Source of the DNA: Rhodospirillales bacterium
GTDB taxonomy: Bacteria; Pseudomonadota; Alphaproteobacteria; CACIAM-22H2
NCBI GenBank assembly: GCA_016794025.1
Contig: JAEUKX010000031.1
Span: 1-64,000, forward strand
Direction: 5' to 3'
Length of the DNA: 64,000 bases
Part shown: positions 35,890-44,639 of the stretch, piece after piece
Numbering within the stretch: the stretch's first letter is position 1
Layout: each line of letters starts with the position of its first letter
Translations under genes and position numbers: made by a program
The notes under the pieces: model-generated
The model's input: the letters and a program-made list of their open reading frames with translations, nothing else
What the model was told of the DNA's origin: nothing
Databases searched by the model: none

Positions 35890-37652
35890 ACCCGGCGCTC
35901 GTCTGTCTCACGGAGGCGGGGGCCACTCTCGCCCGCCGGATCGGCGGGGAGGTTCATGGCCTTGCCGGTCGCGTCGCCTCGCCCGACATCGCATTTTCGG
36001 ATACCGTCGCGCATGTCGCGGGCCTGTTTGCGAGCGGCCGACCGGTTGTGGGTTTCTGCGCGGCCGGCATTCTGGTGCGTGCCGTCGCACCGCTTCTCGA
36101 TGACAAGAAGCGCGAGCCGCCGCTTCTTGCCGTGTCCGCCGACGGAACCCATGTCGTGCCGCTGCTCGGCGGCCATCGCGGCGCCAACGCACTTGCACGA
36201 GAAATTTCCGCAAAGCTCGGCGGCGTCGCCGCGATCACGACCGCAGGCGATGTGATGCTCGGCGTTTCGCTCGACGAACCGCCGCCGGGCTGGCGCATCG
36301 CAAACCCCGACGCCATCAAGGGATTGGCGGCGGGCCTTCTTTCAGGCGAAGGCGTCCGCCTTGAGGGCGACCTGGCGTGGCTGGCCGGACTGCCACAGGA
36401 CACGCAAGCGAAGCGCTCGGTCCGCGCGACGCACCTTGCCGATGCCGGCTCTGCGGATCGGCTCGTCTATCACCCGCCGCTGCTTGCCCTGGGGATCGGC
36501 GCCGAACGCGGCGTGGCGGTCGAGGAAGTCGCCGATCTTGCCCGGCGCGCGCTTGCCGATGCCGGACTTGCGCCACTGGCCGTCGCCTGCGTCGTGTCGC
36601 TCGATCTCAAATCCGACGAGGCGGCGATCCTCGCCCTGGCGGAAGCGCTCGACGTTCCGGCGCGGTTTTTCCCCCACACGACCCTTGCCGCGCAGGAAGG
36701 TCGCGTCAGCGACCCATCCGAAATCGTGCGCGCGGCCGTCGGCACGCCCTCGGTGGCCGAAGCGGCAGCCTTGGCCGCCGCCGGGCCGGACGGGAGGCTG
36801 GTTGTCGCGAAGCGCAAGTCGGCGCGCGCGACCTGTGCGGTCGCGCTGGCAGCGGCGCCGATCGATGCGGGCGCGGTCGGCCGTGCGCGAGGCCATCTCG
36901 ACATTGTCGGAATCGGGCCCGGCTTGTCCGGCTGGCGCACGCCGGAAGCGGGTGCCGCCATTGCGTCGGCCGAGCACGTCGTCGGCTATGGCCTCTATCT
37001 CGACCTTGTCGCCGATCTCATCGGCGCCAAGCCGCGCCACGAGACCGGCCTTGGCGACGAGACAGGCCGGGTCGAACGCGCCCTTGCGCTAGCGGCAGAA
37101 GGAAAGCGCGTGGCACTCGTTTGCTCGGGCGACGCGGGCATCTATGCGCTCGCCACGCTCGCCTTCGAACGGATTGACCGGGGAGCGCCGGAATGGCGAC
37201 GCATTTCGGTGCGCGTGGCGCCAGGCATCTCCGCGCTTCAGGCGGCGGCCGCCCGGCTCGGCGCCCCGCTTGGGCATGATTTCTGCGCGATTTCGCTCTC
37301 GGACCTGCTCACGCCTGTCGCCGATATCGAGCGGCGGCTTGCGGCAGCCGCAGCAGGCGATTTCGTGATCGCGTTCTACAATCCCGCCTCGCAGCGGCGA
37401 ACCGCCCTGCTGCCGCGCGCACGCGAGATCCTGCTGGCCGCACGCGGGGCCGACACGCCGGTGGCGCTTGCACGCAATCTCGGCCGCGAAGGCGAGAGCG
37501 TGCGTGTCGTCCGGCTGGGCGACGACTGGACCGGCAGCGTGGACATGCTCACCCTTGTCCTTGTCGGCAGCACCGCCACGCGGCGGATCGAGCTCGCCGG
37601 GCAGGTGCGCCTCTATACGCCGCGCGGCTACGCGCGCAAGGAGCAGGCATGA
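35886..37652 (+). CDS. cobJ: Fusion of CbiG (cobalt-precorrin-5A hydrolase) and CobJ (precorrin-3B C17-methyltransferase)
   Basis: The 588-residue protein begins with a CbiG region (residues 1 to about 335). It has VGFCAAGILVRAVAPLLDDKK, PLLGGHRGANALAREI, and the C-terminal CbiG part LALGIGAERGVAVEEV and SLDLKSDEAAILALA. From residue 338 a full CobJ methyltransferase follows: LDIVGIGPGLSGWRTPEA, CSGDAGIYALA, VAPGISALQAAAARLG, DFVIAFYNPASQRR. CbiG opens the delta-lactone in the early-cobalt route and CobJ drives ring contraction, so the fusion puts two successive steps together. No CobG or CobZ is seen beside it. Confidence 0.93.
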   Translation: MNPALVCLTEAGATLARRIGGEVHGLAGRVASPDIAFSDTVAHVAGLFASGRPVVGFCAAGILVRAVAPLLDDKKREPPLLAVSADGTHVVPLLGGHRGANALAREISAKLGGVAAITTAGDVMLGVSLDEPPPGWRIANPDAIKGLAAGLLSGEGVRLEGDLAWLAGLPQDTQAKRSVRATHLADAGSADRLVYHPPLLALGIGAERGVAVEEVADLARRALADAGLAPLAVACVVSLDLKSDEAAILALAEALDVPARFFPHTTLAAQEGRVSDPSEIVRAAVGTPSVAEAAALAAAGPDGRLVVAKRKSARATCAVALAAAPIDAGAVGRARGHLDIVGIGPGLSGWRTPEAGAAIASAEHVVGYGLYLDLVADLIGAKPRHETGLGDETGRVERALALAAEGKRVALVCSGDAGIYALATLAFERIDRGAPEWRRISVRVAPGISALQAAAARLGAPLGHDFCAISLSDLLTPVADIERRLAAAAAGDFVIAFYNPASQRRTALLPRAREILLAARGADTPVALARNLGREGESVRVVRLGDDWTGSVDMLTLVLVGSTATRRIELAGQVRLYTPRGYARKEQA

Positions 37653-38413
37653 CCGTCCTCTTCATCGGCGCGGGACCCGGCGCGCCCGATCTCATCACCG
37701 TGCGCGGCCTGCGCGCGGTGGAGAGTGCCGATCTGGTGCTCTACGCAGGCTCGCTCGTGCCGGCCGAAGTCGTGGCTTCGCGGCGCGCGGGCGTGGAGGC
37801 GATCGATACCGCATCGATGGATCTCGACGCGATCATAGCGAGGATCGAAGACGCGCACGCCAAGGGCTGGAACGTCGCGCGCGTGCATTCGGGCGATCCC
37901 TCGCTCTATGGCGCTATCGCCGAGCAGATGCGCCGCCTCGATGCCCTTGGCATTCCCTACGACGTCATTCCCGGCGTGCCGGCATTCGCCGCGATGGCCG
38001 CGGCCCTGAAGCGCGAGCTGACCCTGCCCGGCGTGGTGCAGAGCGTCGTGCTGACGCGCACGGCCACGCGCGCCTCGGCGATGCCACAGGGCGAGGAACT
38101 GGCGACATTCGCCCGGTCGGGCGCCACGCTCGCCGTCCATCTTTCGATCAACAACCTCGCCAAGGTCGTGCGCGAGCTTTTGCCGGTCTACGGCGCGGAT
38201 TGTCCGGTCGTCGTCGGATGGCGCGTCAGCTGGCCGGACCAGAAGTTCGTCGCCGGCGCGCTTGGCGACATCCGCGCCAAGGTGAAGGAAGCCGGTTTCA
38301 CGCGCACCGCGCTGATCCTTGTCGGCCGGGGGCTTTCGCAGGATGCGGCCGCCGGCGACAGCCGCCTCTATGCCGCCGACCACAGCCACGTGCTGCGGCC
38401 GGCAAAGCGCTAG
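37649..38413 (+). CDS. cobM: Precorrin-4 C11-methyltransferase
   Basis: This 254-residue SAM enzyme (CbiF/CobM) methylates C-11. Markers are FIGAGPGAPDLITVRGL, YAGSLVP, RVHSGDPSLYGAIAEQM, IPGVPAFAAMAAALKRELTLPGV and LSINNLAKVV. It overlaps the cobJ stop by 4 nt and ends 3 nt before the convergent amidohydrolase gene. Confidence 0.95.
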   Translation: MTVLFIGAGPGAPDLITVRGLRAVESADLVLYAGSLVPAEVVASRRAGVEAIDTASMDLDAIIARIEDAHAKGWNVARVHSGDPSLYGAIAEQMRRLDALGIPYDVIPGVPAFAAMAAALKRELTLPGVVQSVVLTRTATRASAMPQGEELATFARSGATLAVHLSINNLAKVVRELLPVYGADCPVVVGWRVSWPDQKFVAGALGDIRAKVKEAGFTRTALILVGRGLSQDAAAGDSRLYAADHSHVLRPAKR

Positions 38414-38416
38414 TCG

Positions 38417-39595
38417 TCAGGCAACCTTCACGGCGGGCCTGCGCGCAAGCGACTGCTCGACAAGCGTCGCCCAGTAGGAAGCGCCGACAGGCAAGATGTC
38501 GTCGTTGAAATCGTATTTCGAATTGTGCAGCGATGCCGTCGTCCCGTTGCCGATGAAGACATAGGCCCCCGGCTTCGCCTCGAGCATGAAGGCAAAGTCC
38601 TCCGAGCCCATCGTGGCAATGCCGTCGGTCGTCACGCGGTCGGCACCGGCAACCTCGGCCATGGCGGCCGCGGCGATCTGCACTTCGGGCGCGGTGTTCA
38701 CGAGCGGCGGATAACCGTGCTTGTAGGCGAGCGTCGCCTCGCAGCCCATTGCTCTCGCGATACCGGAGGCGATCCGCTCCATTGCAGCCGGCAGTCCGTT
38801 GCGGACCTTCGGTTCGAAGGCGCGCACGGTCCCGCGCATCACGCACTCGTTTGGAATGACGTTGTAGGCCTCGCCAGCATGGATCTGCGTGACGCTGATG
38901 ACGACCGCATCGACGGGATTTGTCTCTCGCGAGGCGATCGTCTGCAACGCCGTGACGATCTGAGCGGCGCACACGACCGGATCGACCCCGCGATGGGGCA
39001 TGGCGCCATGCGTACCCATGCCCCGGATCGTCAGGTCGAACTGGTCGGCGGAGGCCATCATCGGGCCCGGGCGCACCGAGAACCGGCCGGCTTCGATCCC
39101 CGGCCAGTTGTGCATGCCGTAGACCGCCTCGACCGGAAACTTCTCGAATAGCCCCTCCTCGATCATCACGCGGCCGCCGCCGCCGCCCTCCTCGGCAGGC
39201 TGGAAGATGAAATGCACGGTGCCGTCGAAATTGCGGGTCTCGGCGAGGTACTTCGCCGCGCCAAGAAGCATGGCGGTGTGGCCGTCATGGCCGCACGCAT
39301 GCATCCGGCCCGCATTCAGCGAACGGTAGGAAAAGGCGTTGTCCTCGCCCATCGGCAACGCATCGAGATCGGCACGCAGGCCGATCGCGCGCGGGGAATT
39401 TCCCGCGCGCAGCGTGCCGACGACACCCGTCGTCGCCAGCCCGCGATGGATCTCGATCCCGAACGACGCGAGCTTCGCCGCAACGAGATCGGCCGTGCGC
39501 TTCTCCTCGAAGCAGAGTTCCGGCCGGCTGTGGATTTCCTGGCGCCACGCCTTCATCTCGTCATGGAAGGCGGCGACCCGGTTGATGACCGGCAT
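38417..39595 (-). CDS. M20-family amidohydrolase (hippurate hydrolase-like)
   Basis: The 392-residue metal-dependent hydrolase cleaves N-acyl amino acids or similar amides. It shows the M20D signatures SRPELCFEEKRTADLV, GLRADLDALPM, MHACGHDGHTAMLLGAA, IFQPAEEGGGG, GMHNWPG and a late MGSEDFAFML. It has no signal peptide. The substrate is not predictable. It is read after the ankyrin gene (21 nt gap) and both lie downstream of cobK, so they may ride on the cbiD-cobK transcript without being part of B12 synthesis. Confidence 0.9.
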   Translation of the reverse strand: MPVINRVAAFHDEMKAWRQEIHSRPELCFEEKRTADLVAAKLASFGIEIHRGLATTGVVGTLRAGNSPRAIGLRADLDALPMGEDNAFSYRSLNAGRMHACGHDGHTAMLLGAAKYLAETRNFDGTVHFIFQPAEEGGGGGRVMIEEGLFEKFPVEAVYGMHNWPGIEAGRFSVRPGPMMASADQFDLTIRGMGTHGAMPHRGVDPVVCAAQIVTALQTIASRETNPVDAVVISVTQIHAGEAYNVIPNECVMRGTVRAFEPKVRNGLPAAMERIASGIARAMGCEATLAYKHGYPPLVNTAPEVQIAAAAMAEVAGADRVTTDGIATMGSEDFAFMLEAKPGAYVFIGNGTTASLHNSKYDFNDDILPVGASYWATLVEQSLARRPAVKVA

Positions 39596-39616
39596 TGGAT
39601 GACTCCGTTCGTCCGT

Positions 39617-40177
39617 TCAGCGCGGCGCGTTGTTGCGCCGCAGGAAATCGGCAACCTGCCGCTTGTTCGCGGTTTCGGCGAGTGCAAGCGCCGTGCGGCC
39701 CGTCACATCGGTCACCGCCAGATCGGCGCCTGCCTTCACGAGCAGTTCGACGACCTGCATCTGCCCTTCGCGTGCGGCCAGCATCAGGGCGGTCATGCGT
39801 GTGCCCCGCTCGTCGGCGTCCTTGTCCGCCTTCGCGTCGAGCAGCGCCTTGACGATCGCCGCATGCCCGCGTTCGGCCGCCCACATCAGTGCCGTGCGGG
39901 TCGCGCGGTCACGACCGTCGACATTGGCCTTGGCGGCGATGAGCAGGCGAACGGCTTCGATGTGCCCGAACATGGCGGCATTCACCAGCGCCGGCCGGAA
40001 CTCGAGATCCTGCTGGTTGGGCGACACGTTCGCGGCAAGCTGCGACTTGAGAACCTCGATATTGCCGTCGCGCGCGGCTTCGGCCAGCGGGCGGCGGTGG
40101 AGGACCTCGATCTTCATCTGGGCGGCGGCGGGAACCGCAAGCGCGCACAGGGCAATGAGCAGGGCAATGAACCGCAT
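39617..40177 (-). CDS. Secreted ankyrin-repeat protein
   Basis: The 186-residue protein has a signal peptide (MRFIALLIALCALAVPAAAQ) and four to five ankyrin repeats covering residues about 30-180, for example ALVNAAMFGHIEAVRLLIAAKANVD and TALMLAAREGQMQVVELLVKAGADL. Such periplasmic ankyrin proteins bind protein partners; some protect against peroxide beside catalase genes. No partner is obvious here. It lies 31 nt downstream of cobK and 21 nt before the M20 hydrolase, in the same direction. Confidence 0.87.
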   Translation of the reverse strand: MRFIALLIALCALAVPAAAQMKIEVLHRRPLAEAARDGNIEVLKSQLAANVSPNQQDLEFRPALVNAAMFGHIEAVRLLIAAKANVDGRDRATRTALMWAAERGHAAIVKALLDAKADKDADERGTRMTALMLAAREGQMQVVELLVKAGADLAVTDVTGRTALALAETANKRQVADFLRRNNAPR

Positions 40178-40208
40178 GTGCGATTAGAGGGACGAAGGCG
40201 GCCCCCGG

Positions 40209-40946
40209 TCAAGGGCCGGCATTCGCTCGGACCCATGCGCCGGCCGCCTCGGTTGTGTCGGCGACAGGCCCCGGCGGCGGTGCCGGCCGGCGCAGCAGCA
40301 CCACCGGCAGACCCAGATTGCGGGCGGCATCGAGCTTGGCGCGCGATGCCTTGCCGCCGCTCGCCTTTGCAAGAACGACGTCGATCCGCTCCGCGACGAA
40401 AAGCGCGCGTTCATCGTCGCGCGCAAATGGCCCGCGGGCGACGAGGACGCGCGCACGCGCAAGCGCCACCGGTCCTGGTTCCGCCCGTCTGACGACGAAA
40501 TCGAGATCGAGTTCGGCAAGCGCCTCGAGGCCGTCGGCGAACGCAACGAAAACACGTCGCCCCATTGCAGGCAGCAGACGAGCCGCCTGGGCAAGATCGT
40601 CGACGGGGATCCAGCGGTCGCCGTCGACCGGAACCCATTCGGGCCGGACAAGCGCCATGCGGGGCACGCCCGCACTTTCACAGGCCGCCAGTGCATTTGC
40701 TGACATGCGCGCGGCGAAGGGGTGCGTGGCATCGACACAGGCGGCAATGCGCTCAGCCGTCAGATAGGCGGCAAGGCCCTCTGCCCCGCCGAAGCCGCCA
40801 CTGCGCACGCGCGCGAGGCTCGGTGCGGGCGCAGATGTCCTGCCAGCGAACGACAGGACGACGTCGTATCCGGCCTGCACAAGCATGTCGGCAAGTAAGC
40901 GTCCCTCGCCGGTGCCGCCAAGGACCAGAACGCGGGCAGCGGTCAT
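40209..40946 (-). CDS. cobK: Precorrin-6A reductase
   Basis: This 245-residue NAD(P)H enzyme (CbiJ/CobK) reduces precorrin-6A or its cobalt form. It starts with the nucleotide-binding VLVLGGTGEGRLLADML. It contains CVDATHPFAARMSANA and ends with VLAKASGGKASRAKLDAARNLGLPVVLLRRP. It overlaps the cbiD stop by 4 nt. I set ATG 40946 as start; the longer open frame upstream is antisense-like Arg-rich sequence. Confidence 0.93.
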   Translation of the reverse strand: MTAARVLVLGGTGEGRLLADMLVQAGYDVVLSFAGRTSAPAPSLARVRSGGFGGAEGLAAYLTAERIAACVDATHPFAARMSANALAACESAGVPRMALVRPEWVPVDGDRWIPVDDLAQAARLLPAMGRRVFVAFADGLEALAELDLDFVVRRAEPGPVALARARVLVARGPFARDDERALFVAERIDVVLAKASGGKASRAKLDAARNLGLPVVLLRRPAPPPGPVADTTEAAGAWVRANAGP

Positions 40947-42043
40947 GGCCCCGCCCGCCCGACGAGTTCGCCTGCCCGGTCGACCACGACAACATCGAAT
41001 GCGATCTGCGGCCCGGCCACCGCGCGCGCGACGTCGAGCGCCTGGCGCGCAACGGCGTCGCCGACGGGCAGGCCCGCCTGGCGTGCCCGCATAAGGATGG
41101 CGCCGGCCGGCGCACCTTGGGATGCGTCGGTCACGAGCGTCGCTTCGGCACCGAGGTCGGCGAGAATTCCGGCCAGATACGTGCCATCGACGCGGCTTCG
41201 CGCGGAATGAAGGTCCATGGCGCCTGCCGCAAGCTTGGCGAGCTTGGCAAAGCCGCCCGCCACCGTCACCCGCGCCACGGGCCGGGCGCGCAGATACTTG
41301 AGGGTCCCGCCCGCGAAATCCCCCATGTCGATGAGGGCATGTTCGGGGAGACCGTAGAGCTTCTGGACGAATGCTTCGGACGTCGAGCCTGTCGCGGCGG
41401 CGACGTGCGAAATACCCGCGGCGCGCGCCACATCGATGCCGCGATGGATCGAATGGATCCAGGCGGCACAGGAATAGGGCGTGACGATGCCCGTCGTGCC
41501 AAGGATCGAGAGGCCACCGAGAATCCCCAGTCGCGAATTGAGGGTCTTCACCGCCAGAGCCGCACCGCCCGGCACCGAGACGGTCACGCGCCAGTCGGCC
41601 GGGCCGCCGAATTTCGCGTGGACCTCGGCGAGGGACGCGGCGATGAGCGTGCGCGGCACCGGGTTGATGGCCGGCTCGCCGACCGCCAATGTCAGGCCGG
41701 GCCGCGTGACGGTGCCGACCCCTTCCCCCGCCACGAACGTCACGCCGCTGCCGGCCGCACCGGCCTCGACGCGCGTGCGGATTTCCGCACCGTGCGTGAC
41801 ATCGGGATCGTCGCCCGCATCCTTGATGATGCCGGCCTCCCGCCAGTCCGGTCCGGCGGCCGGATTGACGATGTCGAAACTTGGCGTCTGGCCGCGTGGC
41901 AGGCGGATTGTCGCGACGGCCGGCATCCGGCCGGTTGCCAGAGCCTCGCCAGCCGCCCGCGCGGCGGCGGCGGCGCATGCCCCCGTCGTCCAGCCAGTGC
42001 GCAAGGGTCCTTCCGGACGGGGCGGAAGCTCGTCTTCGGCCAT
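40943..42043 (-). CDS. cbiD: Cobalt-precorrin-5B C1-methyltransferase
   Basis: CbiD methylates C-1 in the early-cobalt pathway, where the aerobic route uses CobF. The 366-residue protein shows LRTGWTTGACAAAAARAA, KDAGDDPDVTHGAEI, GEGVGTVTRPGL, GEPAINPVPR, LGTTGIVTPYS and HIHRGID-like SIHRGIDVARA. It is divergent from cobA (51 nt apart) and begins a minus-strand run cbiD-cobK-ankyrin-M20. Its presence with no visible cobF points to the CbiD type of C-1 methylation. Confidence 0.94.
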   Translation of the reverse strand: MAEDELPPRPEGPLRTGWTTGACAAAAARAAGEALATGRMPAVATIRLPRGQTPSFDIVNPAAGPDWREAGIIKDAGDDPDVTHGAEIRTRVEAGAAGSGVTFVAGEGVGTVTRPGLTLAVGEPAINPVPRTLIAASLAEVHAKFGGPADWRVTVSVPGGAALAVKTLNSRLGILGGLSILGTTGIVTPYSCAAWIHSIHRGIDVARAAGISHVAAATGSTSEAFVQKLYGLPEHALIDMGDFAGGTLKYLRARPVARVTVAGGFAKLAKLAAGAMDLHSARSRVDGTYLAGILADLGAEATLVTDASQGAPAGAILMRARQAGLPVGDAVARQALDVARAVAGPQIAFDVVVVDRAGELVGRAGP

Positions 42044-42094
42044 AGTTTCAGTAGGCTAGCATCGCCGACCCGGGCCGGATAGACTGCCGGACAC

Positions 42095-42940
42095 ATGGAA
42101 ATGCAGGCGCTGGATATGCCGGAATTCTCCCCCGGCAGCGTGTGGCTGGTGGGCGCGGGGCCGGGTGATCCGGGCCTGCTGTCGCTGCTGGGTCTGCATG
42201 CGCTGCAGCACGCCGATGTCGTCGTCTATGACGCACTCGTGGACGTCCGGGTGCTGAAACTCGCCCGGACAGGCGCGCTGCTCGAGTATGCCGGCAAGCG
42301 CGGCGGTCGGCCGAGCCCGCGCCAGCGCGACATCTCGTTGCGGCTCGTCGAACTGGCGCGCGATGGCCGGCGCGTGCTGCGCCTGAAGGGCGGCGACCCG
42401 TTCGTGTTCGGCCGCGGCGGCGAAGAGGCGCTGGCACTTGCCGGCGCAGGCATCCCGTTCCGCGTCGTGCCGGGGATCACGTCGGGGATCGGCGGGCTTG
42501 CCTATGCCGGCATCCCGGTGACGCACCGGGACACGAACCAGTCCGTCACGTTCGTGACCGGCCACGGCGTCACAGGCGACGTGCCGGACGGGCTCGACTG
42601 GGAGGGCATCGCGCGGGGCGCGCCGACCGTCGTGTTCTACATGGCCCTCAAGCATCTCGAACGCATCGCCGGGCTTCTCGTCGCCGCCGGCCGCGCTGCC
42701 GGGACACCGGCCGCCATCGTCATTCGCGCGAGCACGCCCGAACAGAAGGTACTCGAAACGACTCTCGGCACCGCAGCGCGCGATGCGGCCGCGGCCGGGC
42801 TTGAACCGCCGGCGCTGTTTGTCGTCGGCGAAGTGGTGCGGCTGCGGTCTGGCCTCGACTGGCTTGGCGCAGCCGAAGGACGCTTGCTCGACGCCGATCC
42901 GCTGGGGGTCGCAAGGCATGGTCCGGCGGAATCGGCTTGA
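42095..42940 (+). CDS. cobA: Uroporphyrinogen-III C-methyltransferase
   Basis: This 281-residue SUMT makes precorrin-2 by methylating C-2 and C-7 of uroporphyrinogen III, the entry to B12 and siroheme. It has both tetrapyrrole methylase signatures, WLVGAGPGDPGLLSLLG and LKGGDPFVFGRGGEEALA, with VPGITSGIGGLAYAGIPVTHRD and VTGHGVTG. It lacks CysG-type oxidase and ferrochelatase domains. Several in-frame ATGs (42095, 42101, 42116) could be the start. Confidence 0.94.
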   Translation: MEMQALDMPEFSPGSVWLVGAGPGDPGLLSLLGLHALQHADVVVYDALVDVRVLKLARTGALLEYAGKRGGRPSPRQRDISLRLVELARDGRRVLRLKGGDPFVFGRGGEEALALAGAGIPFRVVPGITSGIGGLAYAGIPVTHRDTNQSVTFVTGHGVTGDVPDGLDWEGIARGAPTVVFYMALKHLERIAGLLVAAGRAAGTPAAIVIRASTPEQKVLETTLGTAARDAAAAGLEPPALFVVGEVVRLRSGLDWLGAAEGRLLDADPLGVARHGPAESA

Positions 42941-42948
42941 AAGGGGAC

Positions 42949-43254
42949 ATGACGATGATTCGGCATTCGTTGGCGGCGGCGATCGTGGCGATGACGCTCG
43001 GGGCATGCGAGTCGCGCACGACGTGGATCAAGGAGAGCGCCGCGCCCGGCGAGCTTGAATACGACCAGCTCGAATGCCGGCGTACGGCCAGCAACTACGG
43101 ATACGCCGATCGCGGCGAGTACGGCACCGAGTCCGGACGGACAGGCTCCTCGTCGATGACCGCCGAGGAATACCGCCGCTGCATGGAACGCCGAGGCTGG
43201 CGGCGCGAGCGTCAGGCCGAGCCCAGCACCGGCGGCGCGGCGCGTTCGATTTGA
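42949..43254 (+). CDS. Small lipoprotein of unknown function in the cob operon
   Basis: The roughly 101-residue protein has an N-terminal signal with lipobox MTLGAC (Cys near residue 20). A polar region with two more cysteines follows (LECRRTASNYG and RCMERRGW). The EC...CM..RGW pattern recalls common small proteobacterial lipoproteins of unknown role. AAGGGGAC gives a good ribosome site for ATG 42949. It follows cobA by 8 nt and its stop overlaps the TTG start of cobB, so it is embedded in the cobalamin transcript. Function is unknown. Confidence 0.65.
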   Translation: MTMIRHSLAAAIVAMTLGACESRTTWIKESAAPGELEYDQLECRRTASNYGYADRGEYGTESGRTGSSSMTAEEYRRCMERRGWRRERQAEPSTGGAARSI

Positions 43255-44582
43255 ACGCAGCACGCGGCCTTGTCCTGGCGGCACCCTCTTCCGGCAGCGG
43301 CAAGACGACGATCTCGCTTGGCCTGATGCGGGCATTCGCGCGCCGGGGCACGGCGGTCGCGCCGGCAAAATCCGGACCGGACTATATCGATCCGACCTTC
43401 CACGCCGCCGCTGCTCGACGCACGGGCTGCAATCTCGACATCTGGGCAATGCGGCCCGAAACGATCGCCGCATCAATCGACTCGCTCGAAGCCGGTGCCG
43501 ACCTCGTTCTCTGTGAAGGCGCGATGGGTCTCTACGACGGCATCGACGCGCGCGGAACCGGCTCGACGGCCGATCTTGCCGCGCGGGCAGGCTGGCCGGT
43601 CGTGCTCATCGTCGACGCGCGGGGCCTTGCCGCCTCCGCGGGGCCGCTTGTCGCGGGTTTCGTCGGCGCGCGACCCGATCTTGCGTTTGCGGGCGTGATC
43701 TTCAATCGCGTGGGCAGTCCGTCCCACGCTGCCCTGTTGAGGGAGGCTCTGGCGCTCGCATGCCCTGGCGTGCCGTGTCTGGGCACCGTTCTCCGAGATC
43801 CTGCACTGGCCCTGCCCGAACGGCACCTCGGCCTGATTCCGGCCGGCGAAACGGATGACCTGGAACGTTTCATCGACGGCGCCGCCGACGCCTGCGTGCG
43901 TTCGATCGATCTCGACGCGCTTGCTGCCGCCGCGCGTCCGGCCAAAGCCGCTTCGACCGTGCGCCGGCTGCCGCTGGCACCGCTCGGCATGCGCATCGCC
44001 ATCGCTCGCGACTCGGCGTTCGCCTTTGCCTATCCGGCAATGATCGACGAATGGCGCGCGGCCGGTGCCGAAATCTCCTTCTTTTCGCCCCTCGCCAACG
44101 AGGCACCCGACGCAACCTGCGACGCTGTATTCCTGCCGGGCGGCTATCCGGAACTCCATGCCGGGCGCCTTGCGCAGGCGGAAAACTTCACCCGCGCGAT
44201 GCGCCGGTTCCAAGGGACGATCTATGGCGAGTGCGGCGGTTACATGACGCTCGGCCAAGGGCTCGTCGACGCGCGCGGCACGCGTCATGCAATGCTGGGT
44301 CTGCTGCCCGTCGAAACATCGTTCGCGCAGCGTCGGCTGCATCTGGGTTACCGCGAGATGCGCGTCGCCGCCGATTGCGCGCTGGGCGCGGCCGGTACGG
44401 TGCTGCGCGGACACGAGTTTCACTATGCGAGCGTCGTATCCGAACCGGCGGACACGGCTCTTTTCGCGGTATCGGACGCGCGCGGGCAGCCGCGCGGCCC
44501 GGCCGGGTGCCGGTCGGGGCGCGTGGCGGGATCATTCCTGCATGTGATCGACCGGGCTGGACATTCGGCCACGTGCGGATAA
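43251..44582 (+). CDS. cobB: Cobyrinic acid a,c-diamide synthase
   Basis: CobB (CbiA) amidates the a and c side chains of (hydrogeno/cobalt-)cobyrinate. The 443-residue protein has an ATPase half (LAAPSSGSGKTTISLGLM, KSGPDYIDPTFHAAA, EGAMGLYDG) and a glutamine amidotransferase half with Cys in YGECGGYMTLG and LPGGYPELHA. The family N-terminus fits TTG 43251 (NAARGLVLAAPSSG), which overlaps the lipoprotein stop as TTGA. A long upstream extension in the same frame would be antisense-like and is rejected. Confidence 0.94.
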   Translation: MNAARGLVLAAPSSGSGKTTISLGLMRAFARRGTAVAPAKSGPDYIDPTFHAAAARRTGCNLDIWAMRPETIAASIDSLEAGADLVLCEGAMGLYDGIDARGTGSTADLAARAGWPVVLIVDARGLAASAGPLVAGFVGARPDLAFAGVIFNRVGSPSHAALLREALALACPGVPCLGTVLRDPALALPERHLGLIPAGETDDLERFIDGAADACVRSIDLDALAAAARPAKAASTVRRLPLAPLGMRIAIARDSAFAFAYPAMIDEWRAAGAEISFFSPLANEAPDATCDAVFLPGGYPELHAGRLAQAENFTRAMRRFQGTIYGECGGYMTLGQGLVDARGTRHAMLGLLPVETSFAQRRLHLGYREMRVAADCALGAAGTVLRGHEFHYASVVSEPADTALFAVSDARGQPRGPAGCRSGRVAGSFLHVIDRAGHSATCG

Positions 44583-44639
44583 GTTGACGGGCACGGTCGC
44601 GCCGACTCGGGCAAGTCGGCGCACCCGCAAGGAGTATGG

